NCBI GenBank assembly: GCA_028066055.1
Contig: JALCBY010000010.1
Span: forward strand, 71,609-135,608
Source: Hyphomicrobiaceae bacterium
GTDB taxonomy: Bacteria; Pseudomonadota; Alphaproteobacteria; Rhizobiales; Methyloligellaceae
Reading direction: 5' to 3'
DNA: 64,000 nt
Of this stretch, positions 26,602 through 35,144 are shown piece by piece (position 1 is the stretch's first letter; every line of letters starts with the position of its first letter). The translations under genes were made by a program, and so were the position numbers. The notes below the pieces were generated by a model. The model did no database searches. It had not been told where the DNA came from and worked only from the letters and a program-made list of their open reading frames with translations.

Positions 26602-28008
26602 TCACGTAAGTTCAACCACCTTACCGGGATTAAAAATGTTGTGAGGGTCGAGCGTCCTTTTTATGGCGCGCATCACCTCAATGCCAGAACTGTGCTCAGC
26701 CTGCATATACTTCATTTTGCCGCTGCCCACGCCATGTTCGCCCGTGCACGTCCCTTCCATCGCCAGCGCGCGTTCAACGAGCCTGTCGAGAAACGTCGCA
26801 GCCGCTTCCACCTCATTCGCACTATCCATATCGATCAGCGGTATCACATGAAAATTGCCATCACCAATATGTCCGACGATCGGTGCCACCAGCTTGAACG
26901 CATCGATATCCTTTTTGGTTTCGCGGACACATTCCGCAAGCCTTGATATCGGCACGCAGACGTCGGTCGCAATGGCGTCCGCTCCGGGCCGGTAGGTGCG
27001 TGCCGCCCAGTAAGCCTCATGTCGCGCTTCCCACAGCCGGTTTCGGTCTTCCGCGCGCTCCGCCCATTGAAACGCGCCGCCGCCAGTCTCGGATGCAATC
27101 TCGGAAAACGTCTCCACTTCCTCGCGTGTGGACGTTGCCGTGCCATGGAATTCCAGAAACAGGGTCGGTGTTTTCTTCAGGCCGAGATCCGAATGAACGT
27201 TGCAGGCCTCGATCTGCACCTCGTCCAGAAGCTCGCAACGCGCAAGCCCGAGCCCCATCTGGATCGCCGTGATCACCGCATCACAGGCACCGTCAATCGT
27301 ATCAAACGGGCACACCGCTGACAGAATTGCCTCCGGCACGCCATGCAGCCGCAGGGTCAGCTCCGTGATGACCCCGAGGGTTCCTTCCGATCCCACCAGA
27401 AGATGGGTGAGGTCATATCCGGCGGACGACTTGCGGGCGCGCTGCGCTGTCTTCACCACCGAACCGTCGGCCATCACCGCCGTCAGGTTCAGAACCGCGT
27501 CCCGCATGGTTCCGTATCTGACCGCGTTGGTTCCCGATGCGCGCGTTGCCGCCATGCCGCCGAGTGTGGCGTCCGCGCCGGGATCGACGGGAAAGAACAG
27601 GCCCGTGTCGCGCAGATGTTCGTTGAGCTGTTTGCGCGTCACACCCGCCTCGACAACGCAGTCGAGATCTTCGCGGTGGACGTCGAGTATCCGGTTCATG
27701 CGGGAAAAGTCGAGCGACACCCCGCCATACGGCGCGTTGAGGTGCCCCTCCAGAGACGTGCCCGCACCGAAGGGTATGATCGGCACCTTGTTTTCAGCGC
27801 AGATTTTGACGGCTTCAACGACGTCGCCGGTGTTTTCAACGAACACCACCGCATCAGGCGGCTCGCTCGCAATCCAGGTCAGCGTGTTGGCATGCTGCTC
27901 GCGCACCGCGCCGGACGTGGAAACACGTTCGCCGAATCGCTCGCGCAATCCATCGACAACAACGGCCAGTGCCGCGGGTTCCGACTGTTCGGCGATCAGC
28001 GCCGTCAC
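26602..28008 (-). CDS. FAD-linked oxidase, D-lactate dehydrogenase (cytochrome)/glycolate oxidase type
   Basis: This FAD enzyme of the vanillyl-alcohol-oxidase fold oxidises a 2-hydroxy acid, probably D-lactate, and passes electrons to the respiratory chain. The GTG at 28008 is chosen because AGGAGG lies eight bases upstream; an earlier in-frame GTG at 28029 has that site inside its reading frame. The 468-residue product has the FAD-binding segment VPIIPFGAGTSLEGH, then DPGADATLGGMAATRASGTNAVRYGT. The C-terminal substrate domain contains VGHIGDGNFHV and the end motif GEHGVGSGK...KRTLDPHNIFNPGK. D-lactate is favoured over glycolate by the single-subunit context; no glcE or glcF genes are present. 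Confidence 0.87.
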   Translation of the reverse strand: MTALIAEQSEPAALAVVVDGLRERFGERVSTSGAVREQHANTLTWIASEPPDAVVFVENTGDVVEAVKICAENKVPIIPFGAGTSLEGHLNAPYGGVSLDFSRMNRILDVHREDLDCVVEAGVTRKQLNEHLRDTGLFFPVDPGADATLGGMAATRASGTNAVRYGTMRDAVLNLTAVMADGSVVKTAQRARKSSAGYDLTHLLVGSEGTLGVITELTLRLHGVPEAILSAVCPFDTIDGACDAVITAIQMGLGLARCELLDEVQIEACNVHSDLGLKKTPTLFLEFHGTATSTREEVETFSEIASETGGGAFQWAERAEDRNRLWEARHEAYWAARTYRPGADAIATDVCVPISRLAECVRETKKDIDAFKLVAPIVGHIGDGNFHVIPLIDMDSANEVEAAATFLDRLVERALAMEGTCTGEHGVGSGKMKYMQAEHSSGIEVMRAIKRTLDPHNIFNPGKVVELT

Positions 28009-28121
28009 CGAATCTGCCTCCTGAAACACGTCATTTTTAGAAACGAACCGTTAGTCTAGCAAATCGTGGGGCTTGGCCGAAAGGCATAGGAGACGTAACC
28101 TCCACAATGAGTCGCGGCGAG

Positions 28122-28139
28122 GGTAAACAAGGTAAACAA
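28122..28139. repeat. Two tandem 9-bp repeats (GGTAAACAA) before the CLC gene
   Basis: GGTAAACAA occurs twice back to back in the 179-base gap between the start at 28008 and the start at 28188. The place suits a regulator of either divergent gene, but no known motif was recognised. Confidence 0.45.
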
Positions 28140-28187
28140 GAAGTGTCTCAACCGGCACCTGTTTGAGCACCCAAGAAAGACCAAAGA

Positions 28188-29906
28188 ATGGTCGACGCAC
28201 CACATCCCGGCCGGCACGGCGGAGACGAGACAGCGACACCGCCTGCCGATGAAACGGAACCCCGCTATGGTGTGAAGCGCGCAATCGAATGGCTGATACA
28301 TCTCTTCCGCGACCGGATGATCCCGAATCTCCGGGAATTCCACAACACGCGGCAGCTGCTGGTTTGGGTTATAGCCCTGTTCATTGGAATCGGCTCAGCC
28401 TACCTCGCGATTGTTTTCCGAATGATCATCGGAGTTGTTCAGCTCCCCTGGCTCGGAACCACGACGGAAAATGTCTATTCCGCGGCAATCAATACTCACT
28501 GGTGGGTCATCCTGCTCGCGCCGGCGGTCGGCGGATTGATCGTTGGCCTGCTTCTCCAATATGTGCAACCCGGAGGTCGGGCCCTCGGTGTTGCCGACGT
28601 TATTGAATCGCGCGCCCTGCTTGGCTGCCGCATTCCGGTAAAGGCCGGGCTCGGAAGTGCGCTGATTTCAGCGATTTCGCTCGGTGCCGGGGCAAGTGCG
28701 GGACGAGAAGGGCCGGTTGTTCATCTTGGCGCAACGCTCGCCTCCTATCTGGAAGACGCCTTCAAATTGCCGTCGGCCGCACGCCGAACCCTGCTCGCAT
28801 GCGGTGTTGCCGCAGCCGTTTCAGCATCTTTCAATGCCCCGATTGCCGGTGTGCTCTTTGCGCATGAGGTGATCCTCGCGCATTACGCCTTGCGCGCTTT
28901 CGTGCCGATCGTCATCTCAAGCGTCGCGGCCACCGTGATCGCACGCATTCACCTGGGCCATTTTCCGGCGTTTTTCGTGCCCGACTATTCCATTTCCTCC
29001 TATTGGGAATTTCCCGCCTTCGCCCTTCTTGGCTTGACTTGCGCGGGTGTGGCCATTGCATTCCAGTTCACGATCGTCGCCAGCGACCGCATTGCAAGAT
29101 CCGTCGATGTGCCGCTGTGGACGCGGCCGGTTGTTGGCGGGTTGATGGTCGGAGCGCTCGCCATATCCTTCCCACACATTCTGGGCGTCGGATATGACGC
29201 AATGGACGACGCGCTCAAACAACAACTTCCGCTCTACCTTCTGCTCATTCTCCTGATCCTCAAGACCGTCGCCACCGCGATAACACTCGCAAGCCGGTTC
29301 GGCGGTGGCGTCTTTTCACCCTCCCTCTATCTCGGCGCCATGTGCGGTGGAGCTTTTGGATTGATCGCGGCAGGTGTTTTCCCAGAGGTCGCGTCCAGCC
29401 ACGGCCTCTATGCCATTGTCGGAATGGGTGCGGTCGCCGCGGCGGTTCTCGGCGCGCCCATCTCAACGACCCTCATCGTCTTCGAACTCACCGGCGGTTA
29501 TGAAATGACCATCGCCCTGTTGCTGGCGGTTTCAATGTCGACCGGTGTCACCCAGGCGATCCACGGTCAGGGCTTCTTCCTGTATCAACTGGCCTCGCGC
29601 GGAATTTTCCTCAAGGAGGGTCCGCACAAGCACATATCGCGCAGTCTCAAGGTCGGACATTTCATGATCCCGATCGATGAATCGGTGTCGGAAGGGATGG
29701 CGGGACTGGAAGAGAACGCCACCTGGCTGACCCCCGACGACACGGTAGAGGCCGCGCTTCGCGCCTTCGACAGAACGGGGAATCAACGCCTCCCCGTCGT
29801 GGAGAGTGCGGACACCAGCAAGCTCGCCGGATGGGTCGACCATCTCGACACGGTGAATGCCTACAACAAGGCGCTGATCGAGGTGAGCGAGGAAGAGCAC
29901 AAATAG
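28188..29906 (+). CDS. CLC-family chloride channel/antiporter with a C-terminal CBS-like region
   Basis: The 572-residue inner-membrane protein has the CLC core of about 17-18 helices between residues 55 and 480 and a cytoplasmic CBS-like part (HFMIPIDESV, ATWLTPDDTVEAALRAFDRTGNQRLPVVES). The gating-glutamate motif AGREGP is at 171-176 (Glu174). The filter region aligned to the GSGIP of E. coli ClcA reads ALGVA (132-136), so the chloride-binding Ser becomes Leu. The segment GVLFAHEVIL (221-230) puts Val228 where the internal proton Glu203 of ClcA sits. It may thus be a channel, or a transporter for another anion. It is divergent from the FAD-oxidase gene. Confidence 0.9.
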   Translation: MVDAPHPGRHGGDETATPPADETEPRYGVKRAIEWLIHLFRDRMIPNLREFHNTRQLLVWVIALFIGIGSAYLAIVFRMIIGVVQLPWLGTTTENVYSAAINTHWWVILLAPAVGGLIVGLLLQYVQPGGRALGVADVIESRALLGCRIPVKAGLGSALISAISLGAGASAGREGPVVHLGATLASYLEDAFKLPSAARRTLLACGVAAAVSASFNAPIAGVLFAHEVILAHYALRAFVPIVISSVAATVIARIHLGHFPAFFVPDYSISSYWEFPAFALLGLTCAGVAIAFQFTIVASDRIARSVDVPLWTRPVVGGLMVGALAISFPHILGVGYDAMDDALKQQLPLYLLLILLILKTVATAITLASRFGGGVFSPSLYLGAMCGGAFGLIAAGVFPEVASSHGLYAIVGMGAVAAAVLGAPISTTLIVFELTGGYEMTIALLLAVSMSTGVTQAIHGQGFFLYQLASRGIFLKEGPHKHISRSLKVGHFMIPIDESVSEGMAGLEENATWLTPDDTVEAALRAFDRTGNQRLPVVESADTSKLAGWVDHLDTVNAYNKALIEVSEEEHK

Positions 29907-29955
29907 ATGGGCGAAGGCCTTAACTCTGCTGTGGCGATGCTATAGTCACGCGCCC

Positions 29956-32301
29956 ATGACAAAGATTCGCGCAAACACCGCCGCCATTTCCAGCGAGCCG
30001 ACCCAGCCGGGAGCCGATACTGAAAAAGGTCTCAGCCTGTCCGAGCGCGCAATGGCGCGTCCTTCCTATCTTGATGATCTGAATGCACCGCAGCGCGACG
30101 CCGTCACCGAGCTGGACGGCCCGGTGCTCGTTCTTGCAGGTGCGGGTACAGGCAAGACCCGCGTTCTCACCACCCGCATTGCGCATATTCTTGCGGCCGG
30201 GCGGGCGCGTCCCGGGCAGATTCTGGCCGTCACCTTCACCAACAAAGCGGCGCGAGAGATGCGTGCACGAATCGGCACGCTCATCGGCGCGCAAGTCGAG
30301 GGGATGCCCTGGCTCGGCACCTTTCACGCCATATCGGCCCGCATCCTGCGGCGACACGCCGAGCTGGTCGATCTTACGTCCGGCTTCACGATCCTCGACA
30401 CGGACGACCAGATCAGGCTGCTCAAGCAACTGCTTGAGGCGGAAAATATCGACGAGAAGCGCTGGCCCGCCCGCCAGCTCGCCGCTTATATCGACAACTG
30501 GAAGAACCGTGGCCTTTTGCCGGACAAGGTGCAGGACGGGGAATCCTTCGTCTACGCAGAGGGGCGCGGTGCCGCGCTTTACGCACAGTATCAGGCACGA
30601 CTGAAGGACCTCAATGCGGTTGACTTCGGCGACCTGCTGCTCGAATGCCTGCGCCTGTTTCAGGAAAACCCGGACGTTCTGGCGGAGTACCGGGAACGCT
30701 TCCGTTACATCCTGGTGGACGAGTATCAGGACACTAACGTGGCCCAGTATCTCTGGCTGCGGCTGCTCGCGCAAGGAGACGGTAATGTCTGCTGCGTCGG
30801 CGACGACGACCAGTCGATCTACGGCTGGCGCGGCGCGGAGGTGGGCAACATCCTGCGCTTCGAGAGGGATTTCCCCGGCGCCAAGGTGATCCGGCTTGAG
30901 CAGAATTACCGTTCGACAGGCCACATTCTCGCCGCCGCATCCGCGCTCATTGCCAACAACCGCGACCGGCTCGGAAAGACCCTCCACACCGAAGACCACG
31001 AGGGCGAGAAGGTCAAACTGCAGGGCTGCTGGGACGATGAGGAGGAAGCCCGCTGCGTGTGCGAGGATATCGAGCAGCTGCAACGGCAGGGACACACGCT
31101 CAACGAGATTGCCATTCTCGTGCGGGCCTCCTTCCAGATGCGCGCCTTTGAAGACCGTTTCGTCACACTCGGTCTGGATTATCGCGTCATCGGCGGTCCA
31201 CGCTTCTACGAACGCCAGGAAATCCGGGATGCGACCGCCTATTTCGAAGCCACCCTCAATCCTTCGAACGACCTCAAATTCGAACGGATCGTCAATACGC
31301 CGCGGCGGGGTTTGGGGGAAAGCACGCTCAATATTTTGCATACCCATGCCCGAAGCCAGTCAATCCCGCTGATGCAGGCCGCGCGCACGCTTATCGAGAC
31401 CGAAGAACTCAAACCCGCCCAGCGGCGCTCTCTGGGCGATCTGCTGGCACATTTCGACCGCTGGCGCGCATTGGCCGACACCATGCCGCATACGGAACTG
31501 GCCGAACTCATCCTCGATGAATCCGGCTACACGACCATGTGGAAGAACGACAAGTCGCCGAAAGCGGCAAGCCGTCTGGATAACCTCAAAGAGTTGATCC
31601 GGGTGATGGAGGAGTATGAGTCCCTCGCCGGGTTCCTGGAGCATGTCTCGCTGGTCATGGATCGCGACGGAGACGACGGCGAGGACATGATCAATCTCAT
31701 GACACTGCACAGCGCCAAGGGACTGGAGTTCGACGCAGTGTTCCTGCCCGGGTGGGAGGACGGTCTGTTCCCGCATCAGCGCAGCCTGGATGAATCCGGT
31801 GCCGCCGGCCTGGAAGAGGAACGGCGCCTCGCCCATGTCGGTCTGACCCGTGCGAAGAAGCGCGCGAAAATCACCTTCGCGCAGAACCGGCGCACGCACG
31901 GTCTTTGGCAGCAGGCCATTCCGTCGCGATTTATCGACGAACTGCCCGAGGACAGTGTCGAGGTCGAGGAGTCCACGAACCAGTATGGTGGCTATAGCGC
32001 GAGCCGGTTCGACGAGCAGGAGTCCTTCCTGACCGGCGACTACGGAACCCCCGGCTGGCGGCGTGCGCGAGCCCGCAAAGCCAAGGGTGGCAATGTCAGT
32101 GCTGCGCCGACACTGGACGGCGAATACCGCGTAATTGCTTCAGAAACGGCCGACAGCTCAAACTTCCAGCTCGGCGAGCGCATCTTCCACCAGAAATTCG
32201 GCTACGGGGCGATTACCCGTATCGACGGCAATAAGTTAACCGTCGACTTCGAGAAGGCAGGACAGAAGAAAGTGGTCGACAGCTTCGTCGAGCGCCACTG
32301 A
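29956..32301 (+). CDS. uvrD: DNA helicase II, UvrD/PcrA family
   Basis: This SF1 3'-to-5' helicase unwinds DNA in nucleotide excision and mismatch repair and removes blocked complexes. The 781-residue product has a 35-residue polar lead, then the Q motif (LNAPQRDAV) and the Walker A motif AGAGTGKT (61-68). Helicase motifs Ia (AVTFTNKAAREM), II (VDEYQDTN), III (GDDDQSIYGWRGA), IV (LEQNYRS) and V/VI (MTLHSAKGLEFDAVFLPG, HVGLTRAKKR) follow. The C-terminal Tudor-like end (FGYGAITRIDGNKLTVDFE) is normal for the family. It starts 49 bases after the CLC gene and ends 9 bases from the convergent mscS-like gene. Confidence 0.96.
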   Translation: MTKIRANTAAISSEPTQPGADTEKGLSLSERAMARPSYLDDLNAPQRDAVTELDGPVLVLAGAGTGKTRVLTTRIAHILAAGRARPGQILAVTFTNKAAREMRARIGTLIGAQVEGMPWLGTFHAISARILRRHAELVDLTSGFTILDTDDQIRLLKQLLEAENIDEKRWPARQLAAYIDNWKNRGLLPDKVQDGESFVYAEGRGAALYAQYQARLKDLNAVDFGDLLLECLRLFQENPDVLAEYRERFRYILVDEYQDTNVAQYLWLRLLAQGDGNVCCVGDDDQSIYGWRGAEVGNILRFERDFPGAKVIRLEQNYRSTGHILAAASALIANNRDRLGKTLHTEDHEGEKVKLQGCWDDEEEARCVCEDIEQLQRQGHTLNEIAILVRASFQMRAFEDRFVTLGLDYRVIGGPRFYERQEIRDATAYFEATLNPSNDLKFERIVNTPRRGLGESTLNILHTHARSQSIPLMQAARTLIETEELKPAQRRSLGDLLAHFDRWRALADTMPHTELAELILDESGYTTMWKNDKSPKAASRLDNLKELIRVMEEYESLAGFLEHVSLVMDRDGDDGEDMINLMTLHSAKGLEFDAVFLPGWEDGLFPHQRSLDESGAAGLEEERRLAHVGLTRAKKRAKITFAQNRRTHGLWQQAIPSRFIDELPEDSVEVEESTNQYGGYSASRFDEQESFLTGDYGTPGWRRARARKAKGGNVSAAPTLDGEYRVIASETADSSNFQLGERIFHQKFGYGAITRIDGNKLTVDFEKAGQKKVVDSFVERH

Positions 32302-32310
32302 TTTTGAAAA

Positions 32311-33645
32311 TCAGGACGGCTGGCCTTCCGTGCCCTTCCTTGTCACCTTGAGCTTCGGCGAGTCCTCCTTCAGGCGAACCTCGCGCTGCGGGAAGGGAAT
32401 CTCGATATCGTTTTCCTTCAATGCATCCCATACGAGGAACAGCACGTCGGAGGAAAACTTGTTCGGTCCGTCGTCCAGACCATCGACCCAGAATTCCACC
32501 GCGAACTCAACGCCGGAATCCCCGAACCCGCGCAATTCGCAATCCGGCTTCTCCGGTTCCTGGAGGACCTTGGGATGTTTCGACACGGCCGCTTCGATGG
32601 CCGGCGGCACCTTGTGCAGGTCCGTATCGTAAGCGACGGAAAATTCGACTTCATAGCGCTGACGCGAATCCGCATGGGTCCAGTTGGTGAACTGGGTGGT
32701 GATGAATTTCTCGTTCGGCACCATGATTTCCTTGCCATCGAACGTTTCGAGCGCAGAAGAGCGCATGTTCAATTCTTTCAGGATGCCGGCCTTGCCGTCC
32801 TCAAGTTCGATATAGTCGCCGACCTTTAGCGACCGCTCCAACAGAATGATGATGCCGGAAATGAAGTTGGACGCGATTTGCTGCAGTCCGAAACCGAGGC
32901 CAACGCCAAGAGCGCCGCCGAAGACGGTCAGCGCGGTCAGATCAAGTCCCAGCACCTGCAGCAACAGGAAGAAGATCAGGACGAACAGCGCGATCTCGAA
33001 GAGCTTGACGAAAAGCTCCCGCGTCGGCAGATCGATCGATTCCTGCGACCGGATCGCGCTCTTGCCGGCCGTGTTTGAAATCCGTCCGAGCCAGAAAAGA
33101 ATGGCGCCGGCGATGATGGATTTGATCAGGAAGTAAATCGACAGGCGGATGTTGCCGACGTGGATCGAAAGTCCGTCCAGGAAGTTGGCCGTTTCATCGA
33201 ACCAGCCGAACACCTGCAAGGTTGCGACGGGAATCCCAACCCACAGGCAAAGCAGGCGCACAATGGGGTGGGTTATGAACCTGTTGATCGCCGTGTAGAG
33301 CAGGAAAACAACCCCTGCGCTCTGCGCGAGCCGCACAAGCCATGCGGTGCCGACCACCGCATTTGTCACCTCGATGGCGATTGCCAGAAAAAAGATCGTG
33401 ATCAGCGCAAACAAAAGATCGCGGGTTGCAAACAGGCCCTTGCGCAGCGTGAGAAGGGGCCCCTCGCCGGGCTCATCCCTGAAGACCGCAACCCTCCGGC
33501 TGACGCTGCGCGCCGCAAAGTGAGCGGCGATCACGGCGATCAGGATTGCACCGACCTGAGCATAAAACGCGGGACTTTGCGCCCACCCGCTGACTTTCTC
33601 TCCAAGTTCGATGCTGTAATTCTGGAAATCCTCAACGGACGGCAT
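32311..33645 (-). CDS. MscS-family mechanosensitive ion channel
   Basis: This inner-membrane channel of 444 residues opens under membrane tension to release solutes. About five or six hydrophobic helices precede the pore helix. The MscS signature is clear (TALTVFGGALGVGLGFGLQQIASNFISGIIILLERSLKVGDYIEL), with the Gly/Ala-rich pore helix followed by the beta domain (GKAGILKELNMRSSALETFDGKEIMVPNEKFIT). The C-terminal alpha/beta part ends IEIPFPQREVRL and then a Lys/Glu-rich tail. It has extra N-terminal helices compared with E. coli MscS, as in the longer YbdG/YnaI-like forms. It is convergent with uvrD. Confidence 0.92.
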   Translation of the reverse strand: MPSVEDFQNYSIELGEKVSGWAQSPAFYAQVGAILIAVIAAHFAARSVSRRVAVFRDEPGEGPLLTLRKGLFATRDLLFALITIFFLAIAIEVTNAVVGTAWLVRLAQSAGVVFLLYTAINRFITHPIVRLLCLWVGIPVATLQVFGWFDETANFLDGLSIHVGNIRLSIYFLIKSIIAGAILFWLGRISNTAGKSAIRSQESIDLPTRELFVKLFEIALFVLIFFLLLQVLGLDLTALTVFGGALGVGLGFGLQQIASNFISGIIILLERSLKVGDYIELEDGKAGILKELNMRSSALETFDGKEIMVPNEKFITTQFTNWTHADSRQRYEVEFSVAYDTDLHKVPPAIEAAVSKHPKVLQEPEKPDCELRGFGDSGVEFAVEFWVDGLDDGPNKFSSDVLFLVWDALKENDIEIPFPQREVRLKEDSPKLKVTRKGTEGQPS

Positions 33646-33839
33646 GGTTTGTGCCCCTTGATGCGTGCCTCGCCGGTTTGGCGTGCTTCCTTAGCCGCAA
33701 CACATGCGGTTCCGCAACATTTGCTTGCCCCCGCTTGCCGTTTGGCCGGGAGGCGGTTATGCCGGGAGCGTGACCGTTACATCCCGAAAGTGTCAGAAAC
33801 TGCGGCGGCGGCCCACCACAGCCATGCGCCATTTCGATC

Positions 33840-34727
33840 TTGGGTAATCCGCCGACATATCGCATCACGCTGTCGCTCCACGAAGATGCCGCGCGACGGG
33901 CTGAAATTTATCTGAGCGAGGTTCATTTTCCACCGGCGGACGCGGTCGGCCTGAGGGAAAATGCCGGTGAGCGCTGGAACGTCGATGCCTATTTCAACTC
34001 TTCGCCGGATATGGACGCCCTGTCCGCCGGTCTCCGGGAATGGGGGGTCGGCGACGCCGCGCCAAAGCTGGAGCAACTCGACGACATCGACTGGGTCGCT
34101 CGCAGTCAGGAAGGATTGCATCCGGTCCGCGCCGGGCGTTTCCTGATACACGGGAGCCATGACCGGAGGCTGGCATGCTCCAGTCGCTGGGCCATTGAAA
34201 TCGATGCCGGACAGGCGTTTGGAACCGCCCATCACGGGTCCACGCTGGGATGCCTGCGCGCAATCGATGAACTCGCAAAGCGTGACAGTGTCGAAAACAT
34301 TCTGGATATCGGCACGGGATCGGGAATATTGGCGATTGCCGCCGCGAAGGCATGGAATGCCTGCATAATTGCTACCGATATCGATCCCGTCTCCGTGGGC
34401 GTCGCCCGCGAAAACTGCAGCCATAATGGCGTATCGGCCAATGTGCGGGCGTTATCGGCTTCGGGCCTGAACCACCCGACTATCCGCGGCTGCGCGCCTT
34501 ATGATCTCGTGATCGCCAACATTTTGGCGAAACCACTTTTGGGAATGGCGCATTCCGTCGGCCGCGCGCTCAGGCCGGGAGGGCTGGTTGTTTTGTCCGG
34601 AATGACCCGTGAACAGGCAGGGCGCGTCGCGGCCGCTTATGGAGCGGCCGGCTTTGCGCGCCTCCGCCAAATCACGGTTTCAGATTGGGCAACGTTGGTG
34701 CTGACTCGCGTCGATCCGCGGCACTAG
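33840..34727 (+). CDS. prmA: Ribosomal protein L11 methyltransferase
   Basis: PrmA trimethylates ribosomal protein L11 using S-adenosylmethionine. The 295-residue product has the N-terminal substrate-recognition domain. The PrmA stretch RFLIHGSHDR...AIEIDAGQAFGTAHHGSTLGCL, the SAM motif ILDIGTGSGILAIAAAK and the catalytic-site phrase DLVIANILAKPLL follow. The start is TTG at 33840; no ribosome site is obvious and no in-frame ATG exists just upstream, so the N-terminus is uncertain. It overlaps the end of the convergent DUF1127 gene by 4 bases. Confidence 0.92.
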   Translation: MGNPPTYRITLSLHEDAARRAEIYLSEVHFPPADAVGLRENAGERWNVDAYFNSSPDMDALSAGLREWGVGDAAPKLEQLDDIDWVARSQEGLHPVRAGRFLIHGSHDRRLACSSRWAIEIDAGQAFGTAHHGSTLGCLRAIDELAKRDSVENILDIGTGSGILAIAAAKAWNACIIATDIDPVSVGVARENCSHNGVSANVRALSASGLNHPTIRGCAPYDLVIANILAKPLLGMAHSVGRALRPGGLVVLSGMTREQAGRVAAAYGAAGFARLRQITVSDWATLVLTRVDPRH

Positions 34728-34936
34728 CCCCGGCGAAGCCGCTTGATGTCAGCTATCGAGTATCCCAGTTTTTCAAGATGCTCATCGTCAAGCCCGCGAA
34801 AATGCTGGGCAATGCGCCGACGCGCCTGCCTTTCCTGAGCCTCAACGATGTTCCAGAAAATCCGGCTCAACCACCCGCCGAAAGACGAGCCCGGCTTTGA
34901 GCCTGAAATACCTCTATTGTAGGTCGTTGCTGTCAT
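34724..34936 (-). CDS. DUF1127 small protein (70 aa)
   Basis: The C-terminal 40 residues (RQARRRIAQHFRGLDDEHLEKLGYSIADIKRL) are the DUF1127 (YjiS-like) domain, an Arg-rich small fold common in alphaproteobacteria. In some species such proteins affect phosphate, carbon or RNA regulation; the role here is unknown. The ATG at 34936 has AGGTGA seven bases upstream, and the product starts MTATTYNRGISGSKPGSSFGGWLSRIF. A longer in-frame start at 35044 gives an unlikely Cys/His-rich lead. A perfect palindrome (35028-35044) and an inverted repeat CGAC-TTTT-GTCG (35007-35018) lie upstream. Confidence 0.85.
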   Translation of the reverse strand: MTATTYNRGISGSKPGSSFGGWLSRIFWNIVEAQERQARRRIAQHFRGLDDEHLEKLGYSIADIKRLRRG

Positions 34937-35027
34937 GGCAGTCACCTGTGGTTTTGTTCTGCCGACCATTGGGGGCCAGCAATGTTGTCTTTTAGATAAG
35001 GATATTCGACTTTTGTCGTAATGGGTT

Positions 35028-35044
35028 TTGCTGCAATGCAGCAA
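35028..35044. promoter_or_regulatory. Palindrome TTGCTGC-AAT-GCAGCAA in the DUF1127/aminopeptidase gap
   Basis: Two perfect 7-base arms with a 3-base centre lie 92 bases before the DUF1127 start and 101 bases before the aminopeptidase start. The symmetry and spacing fit a dimeric regulator such as a LysR-type protein. This is inference from shape only. Confidence 0.35.
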
Positions 35045-35144
35045 TGCATGCGGCGCATGACCGAATTCACATTTCCTTTCGAATCAACAGCATCGGCAAC
35101 GCTATCGTTGATCCTGTCCCGGCAAGCCCCTACAAACCCTTGTC

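Noticed and set aside
28040..28187. Fluoride riboswitch before the CLC gene
   Set aside because: A short GGAG/CTCC hairpin exists, but the conserved core of the crcB motif as I know it is not present.
29920..31347. 475-codon open frame antisense to uvrD
   Set aside because: It lies fully opposite the clear helicase motifs; long antisense frames are usual in GC-rich codon-biased DNA. No domain is recognisable.
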